64,000 nt of DNA. Source: Spirodela intermedia (lineage: Eukaryota > Streptophyta > Magnoliopsida > Alismatales > Araceae). Below, piece by piece: positions 12,628 to 30,137 of the stretch (the first letter of the stretch is position 1; the number at the start of each line of letters is the position of its first letter). Where the stretch lies: contig LR746272.1 of assembly GCA_902729315.2 (NCBI GenBank), positions 11,216,327 to 11,280,326 on the forward strand, read 5' to 3'. Position numbers and translations under genes: made by a program. The notes beneath the pieces are model-generated. The model had not been told where the DNA came from. It made no database searches and saw only the letters and a list, made by a program, of their open reading frames with translations.

Positions 12628-14191
12628 GGCCAGCGCCGCCGCCGCCGACGACAACGAAGCCTCCTCCGCCACTCCCTTGCGGGCACAGAAAAACTACGGC
12701 GCTCACGCCTCCGTAGCACTCGACCCACGACGAGCACAATCCTTCAGACCCCCAAGTTACATTTCAGCGAGAGATTTTTCAGGAAACCAAAAAGACACCA
12801 AAATTATATGTAATTACAATGTTACCCCTCTAGCCGTGACTGACCCCTGACCCAAGTTGTGGAACAGAACGCCCCGGAATAAAAAGGATAACCCGACCGA
12901 CGTAACCGCCGTGTTGGCTTCTGTCGGACGGCTGCGGAGCAATTGATCTTCTCGGTGGCCCGCGGTTCCTCCCTACCCCACCTCCCCCTCTTTTTCCTCG
13001 TAACTCCATAAAAAACCATTTATTAAAACGTAAAAGCATTTATTATTAAATTAATTATCACCACCATGCTTCGACAAATGAGGAGCCGTATTCTGGTGGA
13101 GTCCCCCGGACTGATTCGTGGCCTGGCACGGGGTTGACCACCCAGTCCCCGAGGCTTACTGAACCTTGACCTTGAAAGTCAAACTCCAGACCGAGGACGA
13201 AGGGAGAGGGAGCAGCGTAACGAAACGGTGGGTCAACAACTTGGACTGTAGTTGTGGCGAAGACAAGTCAACAGGGCACGCGATTTCATGTTGACTGGTC
13301 TACGGGCTTGCCGACCAACGCGGATCAATTGCCGTGAGGTTTCCCCAGTTTGCGAAGAGCAAGAGAGCGTCCTCGGGGACAGCGGTCAACGCCTCCTCCG
13401 CCAGTTGGCCGATCTTCCACAGACTCAAGCTCAGACGTTGACTCCAGCAGTCCCGCCCGCCGGAGCAGCGTGATTTGCGGCGGTGCGTGGCGGCGTAGGG
13501 CTGTCTCTCCTCATCCTTCTATCGTTTTCACCGCCGCCCCTTTTATTTCCCTCCGCCCGCCGTGCCGATCTGGCTGCGGCGGCGGTGGCGGCGGAGTTTT
13601 CGGGGTCGCCTATCTTTCCTGTGTTTAATTTAATAAATATTACAAAAACTCACCAATTTCATCGTTGTCGGAAGCGGGTTTTTTCCCGTTGACCATTATG
13701 GGCCTATATGGGCTTCATGTGGGACATTTCCAAGGCCCAGTGGGACATCAAATTGGGCCTGGGCTTGTGGTTACAATCCCTCGTGTTTTTGTAACTATTT
13801 ATTCAGCTGGTGTATATCTGTAAACGAATGAACTACCATATCACGGACTGGTTTGGGGGAACTTCGTTGTCAATACGAATATATAGTTTTAAAAGGTATA
13901 ATAAAAAAATAATAGTTATTTAAGGAATACAAGTTTAATCACGTAGATGTTTCTTTTTTTAGATACTGAATCAGCAAAACCTAGGGTGATTTATCTGCGA
14001 CCGATGATATTTTTCTCTCCTTTGGGCACGAATCATCTGTTGTGACGCTGTAACGAGGAAATTTCATCGAGGAACAGGACGATGCGGAGGAGAGGAGAGT
14101 GATTTTGGCGCGAATCGCCTCCCCACTGCTCATTGGCACGTTCTGGGGTCTCCCTCTCGTCTGCGAGAGTCGTTTGCCGGAGTGTAGAACG
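12628..14191. promoter_or_regulatory. Divergent promoter region between MYB and cereblon genes
   Basis: The MYB gene reads left and the cereblon gene reads right from this spacer. The part next to the MYB gene is GC-rich and is probably its leader. The half near cereblon carries a TGGGCY cluster at 13699-13765. No protein-coding exon was recognised; ORFs here are low-complexity. Confidence 0.5.
13699..13765. promoter_or_regulatory. Cluster of five TGGGCY (site II) elements
   Basis: TGGGCC at 13699, TGGGCT at 13709, the reverse complement GGCCCA at 13734, TGGGCC at 13754 and TGGGCT at 13760. Site II elements are TCP-bound motifs common in plant promoters active in dividing cells. The cluster lies ~430 bases upstream of the cereblon start codon. 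Confidence 0.55.
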
Positions 14192-17100
14192 ATGGACGAG
14201 GAGAGGTTGCTGGAGAACGAGAGGCTTCAGATCCAACTAATAAGAGAGCTCGACATGGAGGAGCTCGAGGTGGAAGAAGTCGACGGGCATCATGACCTGT
14301 CGTCAGACGATGAGAGCGACAGTCCAGGTGCACCATTGCTCCTACTTTCTTCCATCTCAATATGTCCTTCTCTGATGCCTTTTTCGAACTACTGGCGTCT
14401 AGGGTTTCACCGGGTTGGACGACTTCAAAAATGTTTATCGAATTTCACGATTCCTCTTTCCTCCATATCGAGGACATGCATCGACTTCTCTTGTTCCTTG
14501 CTCGCCGATGCGTACGTATAGCCTTGAACGGGTCACAACGTCGCTTTAATCCACGCAACTTTAGCTCGGTAACTTGAATACGTGGCGCTGATGCTGCATG
14601 CAGAAGTGTGCTATCTTGCTTGCCACTGGTCTGATAAGGCCTTAGCTGGATAAATACGAGATGTCTCATTAAGTTTCTTATTTCTGGAGAGAAGAATTTT
14701 CACGTTCTTAACCTCATAACTTTCTGTTTTCAATGGAAATGCCCTCCCTTAGTTCAACGCGGCAATTACTTGAGTGTTGGAATGGACCGGAATCACCGCA
14801 GTTGGATCCATATAAACTATCTAGGGCTTTCTTTTGTGTATATAGGAACTCTTTTGTAATTAAACTTGTCGAACTCTTTCTTGCAGAATTGGAACCCAGT
14901 GGACCATAATCCCTTCACTCCTTTAACCCAATGAAGTGGAAGTGTAGGGAATACAATGTTCATGGTAAACATGAAGCAGGAAAAAATTCGAAAACTTATT
15001 TTTGCCCATAGGACAAGATTATGTCTCTAGTTTCCAATGCTTCGGCGCAAAACCCAGAAAATTATTATTGCTATGAAGTATCTTTGATTTTTTTACTTCA
15101 AGCTGATTGTTAATATGATGTTTCCTCTCTTACACGCATAACAATCTACTACCTGTCAAAATCTCAGTTCAGTTGCTTGCTTCAGTCCCAATTTTTACAT
15201 GTCGAAATATTTTTTTCTTTACAATCTTTACAATCTATTTTTTTTTTCTTTCACCTCAATCTCATTAGATCTGATTTAACTGATTCTCTTTCCCGAAAGG
15301 GGAAATGTAGATGCAGCGTCTGGCTCATATGTTGCCTTCAACACATCTCTTGCTTCTCTGCATACATATTTGGGTGGTAGGTTTATTCTCTCGTTCTTAT
15401 TCCTCTTTCAGTGTGGTCTGTTTTCGTTAGCTCAGTAGCTATATGCTCTCATATTGTGTCAGAGGTCGACGATACTTATGGTAGGATGACATCCTTGGAT
15501 GGTGGTGAGATATTAACCTTGCCGATGTTTGATCTTGAAGGTAAGTTTTTTAGTATTTTTACTATCAAATGGTTCATTATGATATGTATCGTTTAATATA
15601 TTCATGTTCTATTGTCTCAATGAACTTGATTATGATATACCATCCCAAAATGCTTCTTGTGAAGCAACATGTGCTATCTATTTAAAGGTTTTGCAATAAT
15701 TGTTTTGGTTGTAGTTAGATCTTTGTCATGTGAAGTAGGCAGTGAGCATACTTTAAACCGTTTGCATGGTCATTGAAAATCGAATGTGAGAGAGCACGAC
15801 TTTAGGTTTCAATGATCTTGCTTTTGTGGGAAAAAGGCAAAAATTGGATTCTTGTGCTTTTGCCTCTGAAATTTCGATATCTGATTGGCTTTGTTCTCAA
15901 AGTGCGGTATTTGTAGGCCCGTTCAGGACTTCCTTTTTAGGGGTTATTTCTCGTAATTTCTTGAGATATAACTGGCCCTTAGTGGACTTTAAAGAGTTTA
16001 TAAATGGAAATATAAATTTCAGATGTTTAGTTAATTTTAAATTTGTGAATAGAATGCATCCTCAGAAAAGGATTAGCCTTGTTTTCTCTATTTCCTTTTT
16101 ATGGAAAATAATCACCATGAAATTTGTAAACGGATTTCACTTTTAATCTCCCAGATCTTGTCAGAATTCTTAGGGAGCGACCCTAAGTGTTTCCCCAGTC
16201 CTTTGGAGGCCAGTCTTTTTATGCTTGTCAAACTGATTCACCCATTTACAGTCTAGTATTCTCCCAAGAAAAACTAACTTCTTGAAAACATATTACATAA
16301 TTTGTTAAGTTCATCTGTTTTCCCCTTTGCTGAATAAAAAAATTGACCATTTCTTGCCCAGGTCCTTCCCGCCTCCCCGAGATAACTCTTTATTATTTAC
16401 TTGTGGATAAAAAAATTCAAAACATTAACGAATGCTTAAACAACTTGATCAGTTAAATGAGTATAGATTAGTATTGTGGCACAGGCATCAAAATCAAATC
16501 TTTTTCGTATCCAGAAATAATACTAATTTAAATACTACAGCATCATCGGGTACATGATCATATACTTGTGTCGCCTAACATCATTATTGATATCTCTTAC
16601 TTCATTATGTAACATTAACATCATTCGTGGAGTTTGTATTTTATATTCTGTATGTACACAATTTCTCTCATATGACGAAAATATAATTGACTCGCCATGA
16701 AAGTATGTATTTTTCATGTTGAACTTTCGCTGCCTTTTTCTTTTCACAAGATCTGTGTTCAGTAAGTGTGCTACATCATCTGAGGAATGCCTCAGCTTGA
16801 AGTTAGTGAGAAAGGTATATTATGAGCTGCATGAATACAATATGGGCAAAACATTTTGTTCCCGGATGCCCTTCCTGATGAGAAACCTCTTTATTAATTC
16901 TTAGAACTAGTAGTATGAATGATGATCTATGTTACTACTGTTTAAACCTATGTTTATATTTCTTTGCTATTATTATTCACTATCTGTATTGACAGTTAAA
17001 ATTATCAAAACTAAAATTTATAGTTTTCAGTCTTTTTTTTGGTTTGTTTTCTTTGAATGTGGTGGTGTTGCTGAAAGAACCTTCGATTCATTTTCAGTTA

Positions 17101-20100
17101 GATTGCCATGCATGTTTTCACTAAATTTAATCATTGTTTTCACCCATGATTTTCGATATCAGGGGTTGTTCTGTTCCCAGATGCTACACTTCCACTGAGA
17201 GTTATTCAACCTAGACTGATATCTGCTGTGGAAAGGGCAATGACCCAGACTGACTCTTGCTATACGATTGCTGTGGTATTCCATGTTCTTCCTTAATTCT
17301 CTATAATAGTTTCTCCATTTTCTTTCCCTCTATCTTCTGTCAGACTCAATTTGACAAATATATAAATTTTATGAGAAAACGACAAGTGCAGGTTCGTATT
17401 GTGCGGCAATCAGTGAGTGAAAGGTTTCATTTTGGAAGGCCTAATTTTGCAAGGATCGGGACAACTGCTGAGGTTTGTGTGTTAGCTATCCCATGCTCTT
17501 TGTAGAGAGAAAATAAAAACGCATTACAAGCAAAAGAAAGAATGGAGGATACTGTTATAATATTTTATTTTATGTCCAATTCCCTCCTTGTCAGAGCCGC
17601 TAAAGTCTAAATTCTTGGTGAACTTGGTGGAGTTTTCTTCCTTTTTCAATGCCCCCAGAGATGCATTACCAGGTGCTTGTTAATAAAAGGAACATGTGCG
17701 ACTAGTTTGCACGGCTTCTTGTTTTCATGGTGCAAGGAGCTTAGTAGATACTTGTTAACGAACGGAGCGTGAGTAGCTGCTCTATATGGCATCTTGTTTT
17801 TAGATTTACCAGTCCTTATTTGTGTTTTTATCAGAAAAGAATCAGAAGAATGCAATTAAGGCAGTCCTGTTCCACATGTGGACGACATTGATGAGATGCG
17901 ATACCAAGGCAGTTTTTCCAACTGGATGATTGCGAAAATTGTTTGGGCTTAAGTTTCTCAATGGCGAGGACTGGGTACAGAATTTAGCAGTGTTCCTGAT
18001 GGCTGACTACTGTCATTGGTTCATCTTTTCATCAGATGTTGTACTCAATTGAAATAGTTATCGGTGGTACTACCACACTCTGGGCTTTTTTAGGTATTCC
18101 ATCAAATTGGGTAAAATATTGCCTTCACGGGCAAAACTTGCATTTGTCAAGCAATATCGGAAAGGGTACATCAGAATCCAGATTTAATGTTGGAATGATG
18201 TCCCCACTTCTAATTGCATTCTCACGGACTTCACTCACATATGGCAGAACCAGTGAAGAGCAGATTGTGGAGGTAGGGGGTTCATTTCGGTAATAAATTA
18301 TGGGTACAGATCAGGATTTATGGTTTCTAACTAAGCCCTTGTTTAGTAGATATGAGAAAAATGAAATGGGAAAACATAGTTGTTGTCAGAGGTTATGAAG
18401 GAAACATAAAAGTAGGCACTATGAAATGTTGTCTCTAATCTTGAGCTTGGGGATGGAAGATCTGTTCTTTTAGGTAGTGTTGGGAAATACCATAATTAAT
18501 GAAGCCTCTGTAAAAGCAAGCCTTTTCTCAATTAGTGCTGAGAATTTTGTAAACCAGTGAATTGCCACATGATTGAGGGAATGTCTCTTCAAGAAGGTTC
18601 CGATTGACTGAAAGTGTGTAGGTTGACTCACCTGACCCCGCTAGTTCCTTCAGCTGACGAGGTGATTCTCCATGAATTGATTGATGGATGTTGTATCTTT
18701 GACAAGGGCTAGGTAGACGAGTATGTTGCTGTGGTTCGCTGTCACATTATCCCACTAATTTATCATGGGCATTTGGGAGATGCCTGCCTGTTGCCACAAA
18801 CAGTAGAGTTACTACTTCGCCGAATATTAGTTTTCACGGGGAATCTAGGTAGTTCTGTGATTAGAGACGGTTTACAAGTCTCTCCTTTTATTGTAGGTAG
18901 ATCAATATGATTTGGGTAGATGTGTGTTTCTTGGTTTTCATTATTTTCTCTCACATGGTTCAATAGAGGAGCCGTATGGGGAAAGGAGATGATGTCCAAA
19001 AGATGCACATGATCCAGAGAAGATAAAATAGCTTCTGTAGGAGCTGCATTTTTTAAAAAAGTGTTTGATTAGTATTTTTATCATTTTATATTTTGATGGT
19101 CTTCCCAATTTCCCTAATTTTCCCCTTTTTATAATTTTAGTTTTGATCCAGTTTACCGTATATCTTCAGTAGTAAATAGCCTGGCTAATCTGGAGCTAGG
19201 TCGGCTTTGTTGACTCTAGTATCCAAACCAATTCGATAACTCTTTTGTCACCCACAATTTGCTTGCTCTTCAAGTTACAAGTTTCTCAAGTACCAGAAGC
19301 ATATGCGAGTGTCTGAAGTAGTCCTCCAAGCAGCCATTTACGATTACCTGGGAAACCAGTGTTTTTGCTCTACATCATTGGACTATTCTCGTTTCTTGGT
19401 TGCAACCGTCAAGACTTGCTATGAGTTTTTTTATCTGGCTGTTAATATTCTTCTGCTACCGTCTTATGCAAAATTTTGTACTTGACTTAATCCTATTAAG
19501 GATCTGAACTTTTCTATTCATTGCTCATACTTATGGTGTCATTTCGGTTCATATCTTCATTGCTAGAATAAATAAACACAATTATTATCTGCAATCAATT
19601 GTCCATTCGAAAACATAGGTGCTGGATTGAATCATCCTCTATCCCCTAGCTGAGGAAAACTGGACTTATTGACTGCTCTTAAAATTCTTTTGTCATTTTC
19701 TGCAAACTTGTCTTCTAATCCTTTCTTAGTTCTGCGTTTCTGCGATTTCAGTGCAATGTCTCTTGTACCTCCTATGATCTTAGAAACACTTGATATTTTC
19801 AATATGCCTCTTAGATTCGTCAATTTAAACGTTTGGAAGATGGTTCGTTAAACGTGGTTGCTCGCGGTCAGCAACGATTTCATTTACGGCGCTGTTGGAT
19901 CGATGCTGACTTGGTGGTATGAAAAGTTCATTGCTCCAATTGAACAGGGGAGGATAGCCACCCTTCCTATTGTTTTTCTATGACGAACTAGTGATATACT
20001 AGTCTTACTATCTTGCAGCCGTGTGCTGAGCTCCAAATTATTAACGAAGATGAACCTCTACGAACTCCTAGGGATGCTTTTGCACAATTGGCTTCTGTCG

Positions 20101-22603
20101 CCAATCCTTCACATGGCCATAGAATATCACATGCATTGCCATCAGAAGCCTCACCAGGCAAATGTCAAGATGACGATGAAGAAAATGATTGGGAGCGTAC
20201 GTATGATATGAGCCCTTTATGTGATCATTCAGCCAGAGATATGAGGACTCGTCTGTCATTAATTGATTCTCCAAGTGAATATGGAGTCTCTGAATATTGT
20301 ACAAGTAGTGATGATGATTTTGAGCAAGAAAGGAAGCAGAGGTTGAAAAGCTGTCAGCGTGATAGTCCTGACGAATTATATCAGCAGCAGAAGCATGGAA
20401 GAATGTGTGATTCTGGCGGCACTATCCCTCTTGTCAGAAAAGAATCTCTTCCTTGTAAAATATCTACCATGCGTGAAGGGCAAGAAAGATGTTGGGCTAT
20501 CAACGGGACAAAACGTTCATATCAGGCCCCATTGTCTTTCTGGTCCCACTGGGTCTACCGAATGTACGATTCATTTGCTCTTGCTCGGAGAGCTGCAGGT
20601 AATACTGGCATTTCTTTTTGAATTCCTTTACCTCATCCCTCCCATACAGTTAATTTGGAGTGTTCCCGAATGACTTAGCGAATTACACACTAACCTGAAT
20701 GTTTGCTCTCTAGGCAACAGGGTCTCAAATGTTGTGTTTTTTCTTGTACTTAGTTGTTGTTTCTGGTCATACAGCCTTGCACCTTCATATCATACTCAGT
20801 TCATGGAAAATAGGAAACGATTGTATGATGGCTGATAATTTCATTGGCCTTCAAGAAAGGACAATTTCCATGAAGCTCGAGGATAAGCAAACATCCTCTC
20901 ACTGTTAATGATTGATTAGTGGGTTAATGAACTTCTCAAATGTTTTTTAAAACACAAGATCATGTCTAATCTGTGGACTGATGGAATCATATCAAAGTCC
21001 CAAATAGCTCCATGGTCATTACTTGTCTACAATTAATTTTGAATTCAAATCCTTGTCAGATATGCCCTGGGCGGATCAGACATTTAATGTTGTAGGTCTT
21101 GTATTCTAGGTTAACCTACGTCTTGTACCTTACTGTTGTGAAATTATTGATGATAGGCAAAGTGGTACCTCTGATATCTGATGTAGTAAAAAATGATTCT
21201 GATGCAAACACGTAAGCTATTCTTCTATCTAGTGAAAGTTTTAATTAGGATATAATTAATGATTTTTAATGGCGAAACCACTGTCCGTTCAGGTATTTTC
21301 ACTGTTCGTCCTTTTTTTTACAGCATGATTTTTGCATTGTATGCGTTGCTAGGATTTTTTTTTTTTCTTTGAAAAGACTGATACAAGGATCAGACGTCAA
21401 CTGCTTAAATCAGGCATGCTCCAGACCTGTTATGCCAGCATGCTGGCGGTGTGATACCCAGCAGACGCATGCTGCTCCAGCTACACATTGCCTTCGTACA
21501 TATTGATTTCCTGTCTGTAATGGGTGCCTATTTCATATTTGTGGAGATTCTCAGGATTCATTAATATAGAAGATATTAATTAATAATAAAGATTTATAAG
21601 AAATAAAAGAAACTCTACTACGAGAAGCTTCCAATAAAACCTGTCTGCATTCGAATCGGTTCCGGATTCGAAGAAACTAAGCTAGCAGTTAGTATGCTCT
21701 TCATGTTCGGCAGCTCTGTTCTCCTAGTGATCCTGTTCCTTTGGAAATCACTGGCTTGCAGATATGTGGAAGCAGATAATCGGAGCTCCTAGCATGGATA
21801 GTCTTGTTAAAAAGCCAGGTCTTCTGTCGTTTCATATTGCTAGCAGGCTTCCTCTCTCGGAGTCCACAAGACAGGAACTTCTGGAGATGCATGGAATCTC
21901 ATACAGATTGCAGAAGGAGATTCAGCTGCTTGAGCGCTTTGATCGTGTTCGCTGTAAAAGTTGCCTGGTAATCTCTCTCTACTGTTCAAATATTCCATTA
22001 AAACCTTTCTGTCTACTATGAAGATTTTCTAATGAAACCAATTATCTCCCTCCCCACCTTCCCCTTCTTCTCAGACATTGATAGGAAAGCGACGTGATAT
22101 GGTGGTAATGTCCGCCGATGGGCCTCTCAACGCATACGCAAACCCAGGTGGCTACGTGCATGAGATCATGACTCTGACCCGAGCAAGTGGGCTGGCGCTT
22201 GAAGGCTCTCCTGTGAAAGAACACAGCTGGTTTCCCGGGTATGCAATATGGTCTTATGCATTGCCTTCACCACGGACACACAGCCACCGCCTCTGCCACT
22301 TGTAGTTTGGTTGGTGGGATGCCCTTAGATTTGATGCATTTGTTTATGACTCCTAAGATCATTCATTCCGGCCAAGTCTGCAGATTGGGACGACCACCGA
22401 CCGCCTCTTTTAATCCTTTTTCTGCGGGATCCCCCCGCCCTTGCCCTTGCAGGTACGCTTGGACCATCGCCAAATGTGCGGCATGCGAATCTTACATGGG
22501 GTGGCTTTTCACGGCGGCCAGGCCGAGGCTGCGACCCAAGTCCTTCTGGGGCATCCGCAGCTCCCAAGTTCTGGACGACACGGCCGATCCACGCCACGAT
22601 TAA
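14192..22603 (+). CDS. CRBN: Cereblon homologue (LON-N plus CULT domain), CRL4 substrate receptor
   Basis: By homology, a substrate receptor of the CUL4-DDB1 ubiquitin ligase. Ten exons: 14192-14327, 15311-15376, 15463-15540, 17163-17275, 17392-17472, 19815-19916, 20019-20598, 21762-21967, 22075-22238, 22453-22603; 558 residues, all junctions in phase. An acidic N-terminus is followed by the LON substrate-binding-like domain (from ~75; LTLPMFDLEG, VVLFPDATLPLRVIQP, IGTTAEIRQFKR, VVARGQQRF). An acidic linker (~215-320) follows. The C-terminal CULT domain has zinc ligands Cys450/Cys453 and Cys517/Cys520. Its three cage tryptophans Trp506, Trp512 and Trp526 have the same spacing as human Trp380/386/400, within HSWFPGYAW and GWLF. 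Introns are long (up to 2.3 kb) and T-rich. No ATP-dependent protease domain is present, so 'LON protease' labels would mislead. Confidence 0.93.
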
Positions 22604-22755
22604 CACAACAGCGGCAGCCGCTTTAGGGTTGGAAAGAGAAAGAAGTCTGCGGTTTCCTTTGTGGATAGGTCCTTGTCAAGTGTTCATGAGGAAATAAAGT
22701 ATGTGGTTTCTGCCAGCTCCGTCGTGCCGCTGCCACGCGGCGAGAGATAGCTTAT

Positions 22756-22813
22756 GCACGTGGCAAGCAATTTGAATCCCTGCACTTGGAATTTCCCGCA
22801 TAGGACACGTGTC
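22756..22813. promoter_or_regulatory. Two G-box/ABRE-type ACGT elements
   Basis: ACGTGGC lies at 22758-22764 and the 10-base palindrome GACACGTGTC at 22804-22813, about 320 and 270 bases before the RING-H2 start codon. These cores match bZIP/bHLH sites often seen in ABA- or light-responsive promoters. Function is inferred. Confidence 0.4.
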
Positions 22814-23028
22814 TTGGTGTAGACTCTGCAACCGGGTCAAAACCCGACCTACCCGGCGAGACGGCCTCGTCAAAAAAGGAGCCTCTTTTTTCTTCCCCCG
22901 TATACCGCTTTGCGTAGTCCTGTAGAACAGGTCTTCCCGGCGGCAGAGGAGGTCAGGGTCGGCTCGTTCAGCCGCGTCGCACATAAAACGACGGTCGATT
23001 TGGCGCTCCTCGTTGTACAGATAGAAAG

Positions 23029-23056
23029 ATGGTAGAGAGAGAGAGAGAGAAAAGGG
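23029..23056. repeat. GA-rich tract in the RING-H2 leader
   Basis: A short GAGAGA run follows ATG 23029, which is in frame with the RING-H2 gene. Translation from it would add a repeat-encoded VERERE-type stretch. Confidence 0.7.
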
Positions 23057-23079
23057 GAGAAGAAGAGAGGAGGGGAGCC

Positions 23080-23436
23080 ATGGCCTGCGCAACCGATGGG
23101 CCGCTGCCGCTGGACTTCTTCTTCGACCTCGATCTCGCTCTGGCGCCGTCCACAAGCAACGCTGCCATCCTGCGGTCGCCGGGGCGGGTGGTCGCGGGCA
23201 TGCCCACCGCCTCCTCCTCCAGCAGCGGCGCCCCCGTGTGCGCCATCTGCATGGAGGGGTTCGAGGACGGGAGGGAGACTCCCTGCGGGCACGTCTTCCA
23301 CGACGAGTGCATCTCCTCCTGGCTCGGCCTCCAAAATTCCTGCCCTCTCTGCCGCAACCGTCTCCACTCCGAGGATAGAGGAGAGGGGGCTCCAGGTCAG
23401 GCGTCGATGCCCGTGTGTGCTGTTCCTCCGAGTTGA
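23080..23436 (+). CDS. Short RING-H2 finger protein (putative E3 ubiquitin ligase)
   Basis: Single-exon gene of 118 residues. The only domain is a RING-H2 finger (~54-92) with ligands in the order C-x2-C-x11-C-x1-H-x2-H-x2-C-x10-C-x2-C (CAIC, CGHVFH, CPLC). A conserved Trp sits in ISSWLG before the last Cys pair. RING-H2 domains recruit E2 enzymes, so ubiquitin ligase activity is expected; the substrate is unknown. There is no membrane segment or signal peptide. The N-terminus holds [13 protein letters not shown], and a Ser-rich stretch precedes the RING. ATG 23080 has a strong GCCATGGC context. An in-frame ATG at 23029 would add 17 repeat-derived residues. The gene starts 476 bases after the cereblon stop, on the same strand. 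Confidence 0.8.
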   Translation: MACATDGPLPLDFFFDLDLALAPSTSNAAILRSPGRVVAGMPTASSSSSGAPVCAICMEGFEDGRETPCGHVFHDECISSWLGLQNSCPLCRNRLHSEDRGEGAPGQASMPVCAVPPS

Positions 23437-24911
23437 GTGCCAGAGGAGCAGATGCGAGTTTTCAGCTCTTGCTCTTGCATCATGGCTGGAGGAGATTAGT
23501 TGGAATTTGCTTTTAATTCATTGTCTTCGGGCCTCTTATTGCCGATCGATTTTGGGTTCTTTTCGCTCTTATCCTGAGAGGCTAATCTGGATTTAACTCC
23601 CGGTCTGAAGCAAACTCAAATATTTTGGCGCTGACCCAAACACCCCTCAATGAGCCTAACCCTAAAATCGCCGTGAGGCTCTCTTCAAGCTAATCAGATC
23701 GACCCGTATCGTCAACGATGTTGCTTCGTCATTACGGCACAGGCCCTATCTGTGCTCTGGCGGTTCGAGCTGAACGAACTCATCGGCCTTTCCTTTTTTA
23801 TCTGCGCTGACCCAGCTGGGCTACTAGCTGTAGGAGGAAAATCTCTTTTGCTTAGATCCGGGATTGAGGGGGGGACCACAACAAGAATGTTCTATTTTAT
23901 GACGAGATTAAATAGGATCTGAACGATCAGAGGTGTTTATCCCGTGTTCTCAACGGGCGCACAAAAATGTATGTAAAATATGTGAGCAATATTGATACCA
24001 TCGGTCGATTAAATTCGCGTCCAGCACCGATGGTATCAATATTGCTCACATATTTTACTTACATTTTGAAACCGTTTGATATATACATCAAATTTATGTG
24101 TCTATATCCACGCCTTTTCCATTTGATATAAATGTGTATATATATATATATATTTACAAGATATTGAAAGTCTCCAACGGAAAAGACTGATTAGCCCCTA
24201 AGAAATATATAAATATAAATATTTTTTATATAAAATCTATTTAATATAATTTTTATTTTATATGTAATAATAATTATTATAAAAATAAAATATGAAAAAG
24301 AACAGTATTTTATTTATTATAGGATTATTTATAATCTAAATAATATAAATCAGAATTTTAATATTAAATTAAATACCCAGGCTTTGGAGATATGTGCCTT
24401 AAAACTCCCAAAGTTGGACTGGTCAAGTCGACTTTTCTTTGTGACTTTGCTGTCAATCGCACGGAAATCGCCAACCGGATCGATGTCCGTCTATATTCTT
24501 GCCTCTGTGGTATATACTCTGCTTACCTAAAATGAGACCGACAACTCACGCGATAGAGACTTCACGCCAATCCCCCACCGGCAGTGAATAGTTGACCCTC
24601 GTTCGATGTCGAAAGAGTGCTCCCAGCAACGCCGTCCTGTCGTCTCTCGACAACGTGACGAACGCATCAGCGGGCCATGGAACTCGCAATCAAAAATGCG
24701 GTAGGAAATCTTGGGAAGAAACGGCGGCCATGGAAAAAAACCCATCACCATCAGTATAATTTGATACTTTGGAACTAAAAATGTCAACGCTTGAGCGATA
24801 TCTGTGCAAAATGAATGAGAGGGGGTGGGGGGGGGAGGAAGTTCTGAGAGCAAGAAATAAACCCGATATTATTCTGGACTAAAAAAATAAAAGAATCGGA
24901 GCTCTCGATGG
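23437..24911. other. Spacer between RING-H2 and NADP-malic enzyme
   Basis: No coding exon was recognised. It contains the long hairpin at 23964-24067, a short TA run near 24130-24150, a very AT-rich block (~24180-24380) and a G-rich run at 24821-24837. Both neighbouring genes end here, so part is 3' UTR. Confidence 0.55.
23964..24067. repeat. Near-perfect 42-bp inverted repeat (stem-loop)
   Basis: The left arm 23964-24005 pairs with 24026-24067 at 41 of 42 positions (single T-T mismatch at 23972/24059). A 20-base loop separates the arms. Either strand transcribed would fold into one long stem. It could be a MITE-like element, a young MIRNA or siRNA locus, or a local inverted duplication. I do not recognise a known miRNA in it. 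Confidence 0.85.
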
Positions 24912-29554
<4,643 letters not shown>

Positions 29555-30137
29555 CGTGAGACGACAGAGAGTGCCTGCCAGTCCCGCTCCTCCTCCCTTC
29601 CCACTCCCTCGCGACCTCCAAGGAAACCTGGAGAAGAGGGATGAGAAGAAAGCGGAGCGCTTGTGTGTGTGTGAGAGAGAAAGAGAGATAGAGAAGGGAG
29701 GACATTTCATAGTTGACGCGCGGCGGCACCTTGTTGCGTTCACCCGCGGGTTGCTGCAAGCCGCTCAACTCTCTCAGACACGGAATGACCGGTCCACGGC
29801 CAGAATTCGGGTTGGTGGGGCGGTCTTAAGGCTCCGGCAGGCGATCAATAAATTCATGCCCGCGCCTCCGCGAGCCAGCGCACCGCCGAAGGTTAGACGG
29901 CGGCGAACACGCATCGAAGTAGAGGGGCCAGGTAGGTGACGGCCGTGCACTCCCACGCGTCTGACGCACTGATAGAGAGAGAGAGAGAGCTGCAGACGAG
30001 CGTCAGAAGAGGAGGATTTGATTTCTCTCTCCACGGGGTGGCGAGTTGAAGGGAAGAGAGAGATTTGTAGGCCGTCGGACACACCAAAGCGGTCACCGGG
30101 GGCGGGAGAGCGCCGCCTCGAGCAGATTCCGACGCAA

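Noticed and set aside
12628-12672. N-terminal extension of the MYB protein by 15 codons
   Set aside because: The putative start at 12672 is GTG, not ATG. Family proteins begin at the M-[AT]-RRCSHC methionine, which is ATG 12627.
21434-21447. 14-bp perfect palindrome GCCAGCATGCTGGC in a cereblon intron
   Set aside because: Short, single, intronic; such palindromes arise by chance and no flanking structure supports a function.
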